59,503 bases of DNA from Lentisphaeria bacterium (GTDB lineage Bacteria > Verrucomicrobiota > Lentisphaeria > JABSQK01), in NCBI GenBank assembly GCA_013215875.1, contig JABSQK010000002.1, positions 1-59,503 of the forward strand, written 5' to 3'. The first letter of the stretch is position 1. Each line of letters starts with the position of its first letter. Of this stretch, positions 32,377-43,000 are shown piece after piece. A program made the position numbers and the translations under genes. The notes under the pieces were generated by a model. It did not search any database. It worked only from the letters and a program-made list of their open reading frames with translations, and was not told the DNA's origin.

Positions 32377-34395
32377 TCAAGAAAGATTTATAGTCTTTTT
32401 TCCATCTGATGTAGTTAGTTCTAGTTTTGCTGGTTTAATTTTTTCATTCGCAGACGAATATGAAATTTTGAGTCGCATGTACTTTCCTTCATGTAGGATG
32501 ATCTTCTTAAGTACGGGTATGGAAAAATCGTTTTGGCCTTCACCACTTAATTCGATGGATTTTATTGTGGATTTACCCGCTGTTGTGCGACCAACGTATA
32601 AATATTCATTCCGTTTAAAAATGGCATCTTTTTTATCAAAGACTCTTTTTCCAAATTTTATATTTTTATCGCTAATCCATAAATCCAGTTTTTGCCATTT
32701 CCTTCTTTTATCAATCTCGGCATAATCGCCTTTGCCTTCATAAAGGTTGTACTTGGGGTCGCTGTAAAATTTTTCAGTCCCGTCCATCCGTAACATCCAT
32801 TCAAGTAACAGGCACTTTAGATGTTCGGCCTTAGCTATGATTTCTTCATTTGCACTCAAGCCATTATTTCCAACTAAATTTTTCATCTCAAAAGGGTCTG
32901 ATTCTATATCATACATCATATCAAGTTTGTTCGAATTTGCGTGTTTGGTTAACATCAGCTTGTAATTGCCTTTTCGAATCATGAAATTGGTTTCTGATCC
33001 CAATTTCCGAGTTAATTTTTTCTTGGGGTTTTTGGGTGGTTCGCGGAAATCCCATTCTGTTATCACCGCATCATCATCATAATTTTCATTCCAGTTAAGG
33101 CCTTCAATATGCCTTCTCAGGCTTTTACTGTCACTTCTATTTAAACTTGATGCGCCCAGATAATCCAGAATAGTTGCAAAGATATCCATGGTTGTCACAG
33201 AGGAATTTATTTTAAGTCCTGCTGGTATTACATCCTGGTATTTTACTATCAGAGGTACATGCGCTGATTCTTCCAAAAATCTATTTTTTCCCCGGAGTCC
33301 ATGTGCCCCTAACATTTCACCATGATCAGATGTAAAAATAATTAAGGTATTTTTTGTAAGATCTTTCTCATCAAGTTTATTCAAAATTAAACCAATGTGG
33401 TGATCTACTTCTTCACACAGAGCATAGTAAGGAACCATCCATTCCTTTACAGCACTAGAATCGCTATATTCAGCAGGTAGAGGACGTTTCTCTTTGTAAG
33501 ATGAATTTTCCAACGTGTCTTTAAAACTTGGCCCGATGAACATTTCGTGTCTACGTTCCCAGTAATAGTCAAAATACTTTCCTGTCGCAATCATCGGGGC
33601 ATGGGGACTATGAAAGGACGTTGTGAGAACAAATGGTTTGTTTCCCTGTGACAAACGTTCTATCGCTTCGACTGTTGAAGTGCCTTGGAAAAAGGAAGGT
33701 GTTTTATCTTCAGGAAGTGAATCCCTTCCCTGAGAATCTGCTTCTGAAATTCTCCTATCTTCTTGTGTATTCATTAAGGCTGTGGGTGCAGGTTCATTAA
33801 ATCGTTGGTCAATCTGAATAGGTGTATAAGGGTAACCGGAGAATTTGTTGATTCGTTGGTCTTCTTTAAGGGTGTTTGCTATCTCACCTTCAAATTGGGA
33901 CAAATACTCCCGGTATGCTCCATCATTTTTTGAGAAGAGAGGTTCATCGGTTTTCATATCGTAATAGTTGTAACTAATTACCCTTTTAGAGCCATCTTTC
34001 GTCATATAAAAGCGTTTAGGCATGTGCCACTTGCCAAAATGTTCACTGACATAGCCAAAATTTTCTACAAGAATCTGCTCAAAGGTACTCACGTTTTTAA
34101 TTTTATTTTCAAACATGGGTATCATTTTATAAACATCTTCTTGTATCAAACTGTTTGACTGCATTCCGTGTCGTTCTATCGTACAACCTGTACGGATAGA
34201 TACACGTGTTGGGGCGCATACTGCACATTGGGTATAGGCATTTTCAAACCTGGCACCTTCAAGCATGAGACGGTCCAAGTTGGGTGTACGTATTTTGGTT
34301 TTTCCCTTGTACTGTGGTAATTCGTTTTGAATCGCACCTATGGCATCAAAGCGTTGTTGGTCAGTAATGATAAAGAGTAAGTTAGGCTTGGTCAT
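32377..34395 (-). CDS. Sulfatase (type I, Cys-type formylglycine motif)
   Basis: 672 aa. KPNLLFIITDQQRFDAIGA, CAPTRVSIRTG (CxPxR), FTSDHGEMLGAHGLRGK. Confidence 0.93.
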   Translation of the reverse strand: MTKPNLLFIITDQQRFDAIGAIQNELPQYKGKTKIRTPNLDRLMLEGARFENAYTQCAVCAPTRVSIRTGCTIERHGMQSNSLIQEDVYKMIPMFENKIKNVSTFEQILVENFGYVSEHFGKWHMPKRFYMTKDGSKRVISYNYYDMKTDEPLFSKNDGAYREYLSQFEGEIANTLKEDQRINKFSGYPYTPIQIDQRFNEPAPTALMNTQEDRRISEADSQGRDSLPEDKTPSFFQGTSTVEAIERLSQGNKPFVLTTSFHSPHAPMIATGKYFDYYWERRHEMFIGPSFKDTLENSSYKEKRPLPAEYSDSSAVKEWMVPYYALCEEVDHHIGLILNKLDEKDLTKNTLIIFTSDHGEMLGAHGLRGKNRFLEESAHVPLIVKYQDVIPAGLKINSSVTTMDIFATILDYLGASSLNRSDSKSLRRHIEGLNWNENYDDDAVITEWDFREPPKNPKKKLTRKLGSETNFMIRKGNYKLMLTKHANSNKLDMMYDIESDPFEMKNLVGNNGLSANEEIIAKAEHLKCLLLEWMLRMDGTEKFYSDPKYNLYEGKGDYAEIDKRRKWQKLDLWISDKNIKFGKRVFDKKDAIFKRNEYLYVGRTTAGKSTIKSIELSGEGQNDFSIPVLKKIILHEGKYMRLKISYSSANEKIKPAKLELTTSDGKKTINLS

Positions 34396-34835
34396 TAGCA
34401 GGCTAAAATTGCTCGAAACAAATTTTGAGGGTTAGATCTTCCTATTCCCATGAAAGCGCAGTATTTATTTGTATAATTCATTTAATTCCATCAGGGTATT
34501 ATATCTTGAGATACTATTTATTCAGCTTGAAATTAGTAAAATTATCACACTATAGCGCGAATGCAAAGCGTCTCCTATTAAACTAAAGGTTTGTATTCGC
34601 TACACAATTTCGATGTCGATTTTGACCAGAAAAAACCATGCCCATATCTCGTGATTTTGATTTGATTGATGCTCGTTATATGTTTATCTAACTGAGTTAA
34701 AAGCCTCGGCAGCTCCTGATTTTTGTATCTATCAATTATTAAACTTTTCGTTTTTAAGTTGTCAATTTCTCAGTGAGTGATTTATTAGAGTTACTTATTA
34801 TAAATGTAGTTTCAACATTCAAAGGTATTAATTAA

Positions 34836-35744
34836 ATGCGTTCTTTTCGTAAACGATCAAATGGTGAAAATTCAACCGCACAAGTGACCTTTGATGAGCT
34901 GCAAAAGAATGGTGTACTCCAAGAGCAAATTACAAGTGCAGATATAATGCATGTTTACGATACATTGAAAAAAGTTCCAGGCGCAGCAGACTTCGCATCT
35001 ATCAGTGGAATATTACCGAGCCTTTGTGAGAGTACTATAGATGACACATGTCCTTTATGGGGTATTATAGTTGAAACAAGAAAACATTCTTCACTCGACC
35101 ATGTTGTAAATAATTTTATTAGTAATACTAAAATTCCTATTCAGATATATCATGAAAAAAACAACCTTGACTTTATACTGTCAACACCGATTGGCAAACT
35201 TGTAGATGATGGATCCGTCCATCTTACTGAGCTCAATAGTGATGCACTTTCCAGGAGCCAATACAATGCGTTATTCTTATCAAAAAAGTTTTGGGAAAGC
35301 GTTATTGGCCGAAAGAAAATATTAGTATTTCAAACAGATGCTATTTCTTGTGAGCAATCTGACTACACAGTCAACGATTTTATGTCATATGATTGCATTG
35401 GCTCAAAATGGCGCCGCCATCGTTCGTCAGACATAATAATTGATGGAGGTAATGGTGGACTCTGCTTGAGAGATTGGGAAAAAACATACGACTGTCTTAG
35501 GAGCTTTCCCTCGGAACATTGGACTGGTGGAGAAGATAGTTACTTTGGATTTCATATAGAATTGATTGGAGGAAAAGTGGGAAAAGATACTGACTGCGCA
35601 AAATTTAGCACTCAGCATGAGTTTTTATACAAAAGTTGGGGCGCACATAAGATTAGTTGTTTAGACGAAAAAACGCAATCGGGTTTCTTCAATTATTGTG
35701 ATGATGCAAGGTTTATGTTAAAAAATGTTGATAATGTAGTTTAA
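34836..35744 (+). CDS. DUF5672-like putative glycosyltransferase
   Basis: 302 aa. ILVFQTDAISCEQ...VNDFMSYDCIGSKW...GNGGLCLRDWEKTYDCL...GGEDSYFGFHI...WGAHKIS. Confidence 0.65.
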   Translation: MRSFRKRSNGENSTAQVTFDELQKNGVLQEQITSADIMHVYDTLKKVPGAADFASISGILPSLCESTIDDTCPLWGIIVETRKHSSLDHVVNNFISNTKIPIQIYHEKNNLDFILSTPIGKLVDDGSVHLTELNSDALSRSQYNALFLSKKFWESVIGRKKILVFQTDAISCEQSDYTVNDFMSYDCIGSKWRRHRSSDIIIDGGNGGLCLRDWEKTYDCLRSFPSEHWTGGEDSYFGFHIELIGGKVGKDTDCAKFSTQHEFLYKSWGAHKISCLDEKTQSGFFNYCDDARFMLKNVDNVV

Positions 35745-35762
35745 CTAATGTCTCGTGTATTT

Positions 35763-36716
35763 TTAGAGTGGGTATCCATATTTCTCCAATGGTAGATCGA
35801 GATTATCTACCAACCAGCGATGACCGACTCGAGTTGCATCGGATACTTTCTTTTTCAGTTCTTCAGGCAATACTGCTTTCGCAGGTGGACTATTTGCGTT
35901 TTCTTTTAGAGCCTTTATTCGACTCCTGTTATCACTAAATGAGTTATGAGTTCGCTTCAAAAATGATGAATTAATTTCGCGCATGTGAGCAACTTGGGCT
36001 TCCGTTAATCGTGAATGAAAATGTTCGTTCTTAGCAAGTGAGACACCAATTTCAGAATCAATGCCAACGAATTCACAAATTGATTGGTAATATGCGTTTG
36101 AATCTTGGTGCAATTCCTCAAATAGAAAGACGCCAACATTTTCTCGGCCAAGCTGCTCAACAGAGCTTTGAATGCAGGCACTATAATCCATCAAGGGATC
36201 TCTCCTTCTCCTCATCCTGCCTCTGTACCATGTCTCAATATCTGCATAGCTTTTAGAGCCCATCCAGTGATGATTCTGCGAGATAAAATTTTCTCGCAGG
36301 TTTTGCAGATATTGAGAGGGTAGCCGAGTTATGGGGTTTCGTAAAGTGATCATGAGGCGGCATTGCCCAAAGATCGTTTTGATTCTACTAAGCATTTCCT
36401 TATGGACATCATTGGTTCTGTTGCCGAGGCCTTCGAAGGATGCCACAAGAATTTGCTCCTCAGAAACCATTGGCAATAGCTTTTCTTGATAGAGTGACAA
36501 TACCGCTTTTGTATCCAAAGGCTTCTTCAGTTTCCATAGGATTGGGTTAAGAATACTGTAGCTGAGATCGCTGCTACAGAGTTTTATGTCCATTGGACCG
36601 CCAGAGGACTTTCCCAAATAGTAAACTTGAGGATGTTTATCAAAAAGCGATAATTGAAGTGTTGTTGTGCCTGTTTTAGTCAAGCCAATATGCAGTAGCA
36701 GAGTTGGCTTGTTCAA
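35763..36716 (-). CDS. Sulfotransferase-like protein (array member 1; TTG start in the ORF call)
   Basis: 317 aa. LLLHIGLTKTGTTTLQ (PAPS-binding P-loop-like), CRLMITLRNPITRLPSQYLQ, GHRWLVDNLDLPLEKYGYPL. Confidence 0.8.
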   Translation of the reverse strand: MNKPTLLLHIGLTKTGTTTLQLSLFDKHPQVYYLGKSSGGPMDIKLCSSDLSYSILNPILWKLKKPLDTKAVLSLYQEKLLPMVSEEQILVASFEGLGNRTNDVHKEMLSRIKTIFGQCRLMITLRNPITRLPSQYLQNLRENFISQNHHWMGSKSYADIETWYRGRMRRRRDPLMDYSACIQSSVEQLGRENVGVFLFEELHQDSNAYYQSICEFVGIDSEIGVSLAKNEHFHSRLTEAQVAHMREINSSFLKRTHNSFSDNRSRIKALKENANSPPAKAVLPEELKKKVSDATRVGHRWLVDNLDLPLEKYGYPL

Positions 36717-36776
36717 TGCTTACCTGCACAAATAATCGTCACTCTAATATGCTTCAACTCATTTCTAAACGTATTT

Positions 36777-37721
36777 TTATAGTGGGTATCCATATTTCTC
36801 CAATGGTAGATTTAAGTTTTCAACTAGCCAGCGATGACCGACTCGAGTAGCATCAGAGACCTCACGAATGAGCTGATCATTTAATACTGCTTTTGCAGGC
36901 GGACCATCTGCCTTTGCATTGAATGCTTCTTCTCGGCTTTTTGAAGAATGAAAAAACTTTGTCCACGACGAATCGATTTCACGCATGTAAGCAAGCTGTG
37001 CTTCACTCAAACGTGTATTAAAATGCTTGCCTTGAGCCAGTGATACACCCATTTCAGAATCAATGCCCATGAACTCACAAATTGATTGGTAATATGTTGT
37101 TGGCTTGTCTTTTAGATCCTCGAAAAGGAAAACGCCTACATTCTCTCGACCCAGTTTTTCAATCGAGCTGCGGATACAATCGCAGCAATTCATCAGAGTA
37201 GACGAATCCAGTTTAGCCACTCCCGTGCTGTACCATGTTTCAATATCGACATAACTACGAGAACTGAGCCGCACTTTATTCTGCCGAATAAAATATCCAC
37301 CCAAATATTGCAAGTAGAGTGAAGGCAGTAGAGACAATGGATTTCGCAGGGTGATCATGATTCGACAGCCACCAAAGATCGCTTTGATCCTATCCAGCAT
37401 TTCTACATGCAGCTCCATATCCCGGGTGCCCAGGCCTTCCCAGGAACCGACAAGAACCCGCTCCTCAGAAATCGTTGGCAGTAACTTGTCTTGAAAGAGT
37501 GATAAAGTTGCTTCGGTATCCATTGGCGATTTCAATGCCCATAGAACCGGGTCTAGAATACTGTAGGTAAGGTCATCGATACAACCTTTCTTTGTGTCAT
37601 TATCCGTGACGATCTTTCCCAAATAGTGAACTTGAGGATGATTGAGAAAAAGTGTTCGTTGTAGCGTTGCTGTCCCTGTTTTTGGCAAACCAATGTGTAA
37701 TAGTAACGTTGTATTGCTCAT
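36777..37721 (-). CDS. Sulfotransferase-like protein (array member 2)
   Basis: 314 aa. LLLHIGLPKTGTATLQ, CRIMITLRNPLSLLPSLYLQ, C-terminal NLPLEKYGYPL. Confidence 0.8.
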   Translation of the reverse strand: MSNTTLLLHIGLPKTGTATLQRTLFLNHPQVHYLGKIVTDNDTKKGCIDDLTYSILDPVLWALKSPMDTEATLSLFQDKLLPTISEERVLVGSWEGLGTRDMELHVEMLDRIKAIFGGCRIMITLRNPLSLLPSLYLQYLGGYFIRQNKVRLSSRSYVDIETWYSTGVAKLDSSTLMNCCDCIRSSIEKLGRENVGVFLFEDLKDKPTTYYQSICEFMGIDSEMGVSLAQGKHFNTRLSEAQLAYMREIDSSWTKFFHSSKSREEAFNAKADGPPAKAVLNDQLIREVSDATRVGHRWLVENLNLPLEKYGYPL

Positions 37722-38136
37722 AGAGAATCTCCAGAAATTGAATTGCTTTTCAATCCAACAAATTCTTTTCTCAGTGGGTTTGAAAATCGTTTCTTTCCAT
37801 TCATCTGAATTCTGCCATCATCAACTCTTTCTTGCACTGTTTTTATTCCTACATTTAGCATTAATACCTATTGTATCGCTCTTTTTTGATAAAATTTATG
37901 GCTGCTTTCTATCACAGCTTAATTATATAAAGGACTTCGCATTCTCCAAGCTGAGTTTCTCAATATAATAGAAAGTTCTCGATTGAACAGAAAAGTGTGT
38001 ATTTAATGAAAATCAAACTACTACATTTGAACATTAAATAAAACGACTCTCTATAAATATAATGAATCATTCATAACTACGCGGATTGCAGTAATTAAGT
38101 AAAAACTCTCTTCCAGCGATATTCCTGGCGTGTTTT

Positions 38137-38313
38137 ATTTGCATTGTAACTTTCATTCTAAAGATACGGGCGTAATACTATTTCATTATGATTATAAAAA
38201 TATTTTCAAAGGCTCCATATTCGAGTTGGCATTTTTATGCTCCTGGGCTTACGCATACTGCTGACGAGCTGCTTTTTCAGGGTCTAGTCTTCAAAACGGA
38301 TTTCCTAATCTGA
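38137..38313 (+). pseudogene. Truncated 5' fragment (leader plus about 18 codons) of an RNase Z/MBL-like gene, duplicating 59150-59265
   Basis: tttatttgcat..gtaactttcattctaaagat..cgtaatactatttcattATGATTATAAAAATATTTTCAAAGGCTCCATATTCGAGTTGGCATTTTTATGCTCC closely matches the 59150-59265 region. ATG at 38188; the reading ends at TGA 38311-38313, overlapping the next ATG. Confidence 0.7.
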
Positions 38314-39314
38314 TGATAAAACAACCGTTCGATGTCGTCATCGTTTCTGATTTTTCTGGTCCGGCTTCACGCCGATTCGAAATAATGACACTTTTTTTTC
38401 TTGCCTCGTGGCTTGAGTTCGGCGGTGATTCCCGTGATTTACCACTGCATATTGCCTGTATTGGAGACCCACCGGAGAGTGTGCGCACGCTTGGAGAGCG
38501 CTGCTCTGCACGGTTCTCAACGCATACTCCCTTGCTCTTCGGAGGATTTGCAAACAAGCTGCGAGGGTTTGAGATTCAAAGGGAAACTGATCATATCCTT
38601 TTACTGGATTCGGATATGTTGATTCTGTCAGATATAAGCGGGCTTTCAACTGCTGTCGGAAGTGATTGTATCGCTGCTGCGACTGCCAACGGACTCGGGC
38701 TGAACTCAACAGCGCGCTGGAGAGACATACACGAGTCTTTGGGGCTCGCATACCCGGATGGTCATACAATTCCTTTGAGCCTCCAGCTGGATACATATGA
38801 ATGCGCCAATTACAGGGACTGCAAACTGAATGAATTAGCACCTTATTACAATGGAGGGATCATCTATGCGCCTTGGGAAAGCAGCTTAGGCGATGTTTGG
38901 CGAGACCATCTGATTCGAATTTCTGAGATCGACCCTAAGAGATCCAGCAATCAGCCATCACTCGCGACTGCAATACACGAACTGCAATTGAAGGGTATTA
39001 AGTTCCGTTTGCTTCCCGATGAATATCATGTGAGATGGCAACACATATCGACAGGAGCTGTCAGATCGCGAGATATAAAGTTACTTCATACAATCGGCTT
39101 TGGTGGCAGGGAATCGTCAGGCGATACTGCAAAACAAGATATTAAGAAGTATCGCCTCCATACATTGAAGCAAACATTTAAACTTAGGTCCCATCGCAGT
39201 CTTCGTGAACGTCTAGCCCACTACCTGGGAATGCATATTGAGGTTCGGGAGTGGTTTTGTATTTACGATACGCTGCAACTGTTGTATACAAGCTATGTTC
39301 GCGAGCTGGAATAA
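38313..39314 (+). CDS. GT8-like glycosyltransferase (paralog of 40900..41889)
   Basis: 333 aa. FDVVIVSDFSGPASRRFEIMTLFFLASWLEFGGDSR...HILLLDSDMLILSDISGL...YYNGGIIYAPW. Confidence 0.65.
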   Translation: MIKQPFDVVIVSDFSGPASRRFEIMTLFFLASWLEFGGDSRDLPLHIACIGDPPESVRTLGERCSARFSTHTPLLFGGFANKLRGFEIQRETDHILLLDSDMLILSDISGLSTAVGSDCIAAATANGLGLNSTARWRDIHESLGLAYPDGHTIPLSLQLDTYECANYRDCKLNELAPYYNGGIIYAPWESSLGDVWRDHLIRISEIDPKRSSNQPSLATAIHELQLKGIKFRLLPDEYHVRWQHISTGAVRSRDIKLLHTIGFGGRESSGDTAKQDIKKYRLHTLKQTFKLRSHRSLRERLAHYLGMHIEVREWFCIYDTLQLLYTSYVRELE

Positions 39315-39590
39315 CAGGGAATTTTTACGTTGATAAATAAATCCAAGTTTATGATTTTACCATTGGTATTTCTTGGTGGGGATTTATTCCAAATTTGCTT
39401 TGAAAATAAACGAGATGGTGTATGAAATCAATTATGGGTAAACCTTCAAGCAGACGCTTGCTAAAGGGCCTTAAAGAACTGATAATATGAGAGGGAAATT
39501 TCATGAATAAATTAGAGATCAGAAACATTTCCAAGGTAAAATCAGCCGTTTCTAAACGAGAATAGTCTCCATAATTAAAAGGGATATTCA

Positions 39591-40553
39591 ATGTCCATTA
39601 CCATCGTAACTATTGCACGAAACGAGCAACGGTATCTTGAAGAGTTTTTCATTTATTATAAGGAAATATTTGGCTGTGAACAGATTCTATTTTATGATGA
39701 CTCAGATGATGATGTGCAGAAAAATATTTGTTATCATTATCGCGATTATGTGACGCATATACCCTGGCTGGGTAAGGGCCAAAATGAATCTCATAATCAC
39801 GCACTCGAGATTTGTGAAACAGAATTTATCGGCTATTTTGATTTGGATGAATTTTTGGTATTAAAAAAACATGCCTGCATTGATAAATACCTTGAAGAAG
39901 TATTTATTAAAAACAGGGCAATCGTTTTTTTCAATTGGCGGATTTTTACTTCAATGGGTTATATTTATGAACCAGATGAATTGGTAACAACCGCTTACAC
40001 ACAATGTTTACCCCAAAGTGATCCCAGGTTCTATATTTCTGAAACAAATCCAAAATGGCGACCCAATTTTACGAAAAAATATATTGTAAAGGTCTCACGC
40101 TGTGAATGGGCTGGCACTCATAAAGCAACTGTAAACGGTGACGTTTTTGAGGCAAATGAAGGAATTAATTATGATGTGGTCCAATTAAATCATTATCATA
40201 GTAAGAGCCTTAAGTCTGTTATATATAAAGATTTACTTGGTATTGATTATACAAACAAGAACAGGCAACTAATCGTTGGAAATGGCCGGCGCGATACGCC
40301 TTTTTGGCGATTACTAACTTTAAAAGTCCTAAATAATGCAGAGCAAGTTAGAGATGATTTATTACTTAAATACCATGACCAAATTAACACTGCTAAACGA
40401 ATTCATTATACGGAGAAAATTGAGTTTATGGAGGATGTTGAAAGACCAGATTTTTCACAATATAATTTAACTGATGAAGAGCAGGAAATTTGTTACCGAT
40501 GTCTATGCCAAAAGCTCGTTGCGATCCCAGATCCTGAAAGTGAGCAAGATTAA
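39591..40553 (+). CDS. Glycosyltransferase family 2 / GT92-like
   Basis: 320 aa. SITIVTIARNEQRYLEEFFIYYKEIFGCEQILFYDDSDDD...GYFDLDEFLVL. Confidence 0.75.
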   Translation: MSITIVTIARNEQRYLEEFFIYYKEIFGCEQILFYDDSDDDVQKNICYHYRDYVTHIPWLGKGQNESHNHALEICETEFIGYFDLDEFLVLKKHACIDKYLEEVFIKNRAIVFFNWRIFTSMGYIYEPDELVTTAYTQCLPQSDPRFYISETNPKWRPNFTKKYIVKVSRCEWAGTHKATVNGDVFEANEGINYDVVQLNHYHSKSLKSVIYKDLLGIDYTNKNRQLIVGNGRRDTPFWRLLTLKVLNNAEQVRDDLLLKYHDQINTAKRIHYTEKIEFMEDVERPDFSQYNLTDEEQEICYRCLCQKLVAIPDPESEQD

Positions 40554-40899
40554 TCATAAAAGTCTGAATACGGCGGATCTTTAACGCTTCGATATTCATG
40601 TATAGTCCTTGCGCAGCAGGTAAAAAGAGCTTATTGTCTGCGCTTCACGTACCAGAGTCCAGGGATTAAGATATGTGTTTAATTTAAAGTCCATTCTCCA
40701 CAGTGACCTGTGGGTTCATGGGCACCAGCTCAGGTACCAAATTGAAATTCCACCCTAGTCTAGTGTGGAATAAGCATTGGATAATAATGTCTGCCAACCT
40801 TCGTATTTATGCAACAAAGGTGTTGAGGCTCACTGCTAGCAATAAAGCAGCGGGGCCGTATCCTCATGGCAAAATCTTAACACTGGTTTTCCCAATCTG

Positions 40900-41889
40900 A
40901 TGCAAACATTCGATGTCGTCGTAGTTTCTGATTTTTCTGGTCCGGCTGCACGCCGCTTCGAAATAATGACACTTTTTTTTCTTGCCTCGTGGCTCGAATT
41001 CGGCGGTAATACCCGTGAATTACCACTACATATTGTCTGTATTGGCGAGCCACCGGAGAGTGTGCTTACTCTTGGCGAACGCTGCGGTGCAAGATTCTCA
41101 ACGCATACTCCCCTGCTCTTTGGTGGATTTGCAAATAAGCTGAGAGGTTTCGAGGTTTCGAGGGAGACGGATCACATCCTCTTGCTCGATTCGGATATGC
41201 TAATCTTGTCAGATATCAGCGAGCTGCCAACTGCCCTTGGCAGCGATTGTATGGCGGCGGCAGCTGCCAACAGTCGGGGGCGGCAAATGCATTGGAGAGA
41301 AATCCACAAGTCCTTAGGGCTGACCTACCCGAAAGACAATCTAATTCCATTGAATCTCGAGCTGGATACATTTAAGTGCGCCAAGTATAGGGATTGCAAC
41401 CGAAATGAATTAGCACCTTATTACAATGGCGGGATCGTCTATGCACCTTGGGAAAGCAGACTGGGGGATGTATGGCGCGAGCATCTGATGCGGATTTCTG
41501 AGATCGACCCTGACTGTGTCAGTAACCAACCTTCACTGGCAACTGCAATTCATGAATTGCAGTTGGCGGGTGTTCAGTTTCGATTGCTCCCTGATGAATA
41601 TCATGGCAGATGGCAACACATATCGACAGGAACTGTTCCCTCGAGAGATATAAAACTTTTTCATACGATCCGCTTTGGTCGCAGACGTTCGCCAAGTGAT
41701 ACTGCTGAACAGGATATTAAGAATTATCGCATTTATACATTGAAGGAATTATGTAAGCTTAGGGCCCATCGCAGTCTTGCTGGACGTATGGCTCACTATA
41801 TGACAATGCATGTTGAAATTCGGGATTGGTTTCGTATTTTCAAATTAATGCAACTGCTGAATGATAAGTATGTTCACGAGCTGGAATAA
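40900..41889 (+). CDS. GT8-like glycosyltransferase (paralog of 38313..39314)
   Basis: 329 aa. FDVVVVSDFSGPAARRFEIMTLFFLASWLEFGGNTR...HILLLDSDMLILSDISEL; nearly colinear with 38313..39314. Confidence 0.65.
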   Translation: MQTFDVVVVSDFSGPAARRFEIMTLFFLASWLEFGGNTRELPLHIVCIGEPPESVLTLGERCGARFSTHTPLLFGGFANKLRGFEVSRETDHILLLDSDMLILSDISELPTALGSDCMAAAAANSRGRQMHWREIHKSLGLTYPKDNLIPLNLELDTFKCAKYRDCNRNELAPYYNGGIVYAPWESRLGDVWREHLMRISEIDPDCVSNQPSLATAIHELQLAGVQFRLLPDEYHGRWQHISTGTVPSRDIKLFHTIRFGRRRSPSDTAEQDIKNYRIYTLKELCKLRAHRSLAGRMAHYMTMHVEIRDWFRIFKLMQLLNDKYVHELE

Positions 41890-41963
41890 ATAAGATCGTA
41901 TCGAAGTCAGGCTTTACTGTATAAGCAATTGCTTGCAAAATTAAAAATATGGCCGCTCACAAA

Positions 41964-42917
41964 TCACAGTGGATAGCCATATTTCTCCAATGGTAACTTA
42001 AGATTATCTACTAACCAGCGATGACAGTCACGAGTTTCATCTGATACCTCATCTACAAGATTATTAGGCAAAACTATTTTTGCATTGGAACTGCTAAGCT
42101 GCGCTTCCAAAGCCATTTCCCGGCGCTTAAGTGAGTACAATGAGTGTAACTTTCGCTTTAAATAGGTCGATTGCGTTTTGCGAATGTAGGCAAGTTGTGC
42201 TTCACTTAAGCGTGGATTAAAATGCTTATCCTGAGTCAGCGATACACCAATGTTAGCATCAATACCCATGAACTGGCAAATTGATTGGTAATATGCGCTT
42301 GGGTTCTCTTGAAGATCCTCAAATAGGAAAATACCAACATTCTCTCGCCCAAGCTGCTTAATTGAACTTTGGATCCAATCGGTGTAACCCAACATAGGAT
42401 CTTTAACTCTCGCTGTTCTTATCTTGTACCATAGCTCAATATCTTCATAGCATTCGTGGTCCATCCAGTCTTGATTCTCCCAGAGAAAATGTTCGAATAA
42501 GTTTTGCATGTACAAGGAAGGCAGCCGGGATAAGGGATTTCGCAGGGTGACCAAGAGTCTACAGCTACCAAAGATTGCCTTACTCCTATTCAGTATTTCT
42601 CTATGATGCTCAATTGATCTGTTACCCAGGTTTTCCCAGGACCCAACTAGAACTTGATCCTCAGGAATCTTTGGCATTAACTTATCTTGAAAGAGTGATA
42701 ATGTAGCATCCATATCCATTGGCTCATCCAGATCCCACAAAACCGGGTTAAGAATTCTGTAAGTCAGATCATCCTGACATTTTCGAATGCTCATTCCCTT
42801 GTTTGCGAATTTTCCCAAATAGTAAATTTGTGGATGCTTGCGAAATAGTGCCTTTTGCAGCGTTGATGAGCCTGTTTTAGACAAACCAAGGTGCAGTAAT
42901 AAAGCTTTATTGTTCAT
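41964..42917 (-). CDS. Sulfotransferase-like protein (array member 3)
   Basis: 317 aa. LLLHLGLSKTGSSTLQ, CRLLVTLRNPLSRLPSLYMQ, LPLEKYGYPL. Confidence 0.8.
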   Translation of the reverse strand: MNNKALLLHLGLSKTGSSTLQKALFRKHPQIYYLGKFANKGMSIRKCQDDLTYRILNPVLWDLDEPMDMDATLSLFQDKLMPKIPEDQVLVGSWENLGNRSIEHHREILNRSKAIFGSCRLLVTLRNPLSRLPSLYMQNLFEHFLWENQDWMDHECYEDIELWYKIRTARVKDPMLGYTDWIQSSIKQLGRENVGIFLFEDLQENPSAYYQSICQFMGIDANIGVSLTQDKHFNPRLSEAQLAYIRKTQSTYLKRKLHSLYSLKRREMALEAQLSSSNAKIVLPNNLVDEVSDETRDCHRWLVDNLKLPLEKYGYPL

Positions 42918-43000
42918 CGATTACCTGTATTTAAATGAGTATATATAGTTTTACTTTATTATGCTTAAACTTATTCGCGAATCCATAGTCCAAATTATCT

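Noticed and set aside
32363-32410. Possible terminator between the convergent ceramidase-like and sulfatase genes
   Set aside because: Only a weak aaaga/tcttt pairing with no GC-rich stem; not enough to call.
38338-38841. 167-aa minus-strand ORF
   Set aside because: Antisense to the glycosyltransferase at 38313..39314, whose paralog at 40900 supports the plus-strand frame.
40554-40899. Second RNase Z-like remnant upstream of 40900
   Set aside because: Only the last 20-30 nt resemble the sequence before 38313; no clear match to the 38137-38245 / 59150-59265 repeat.
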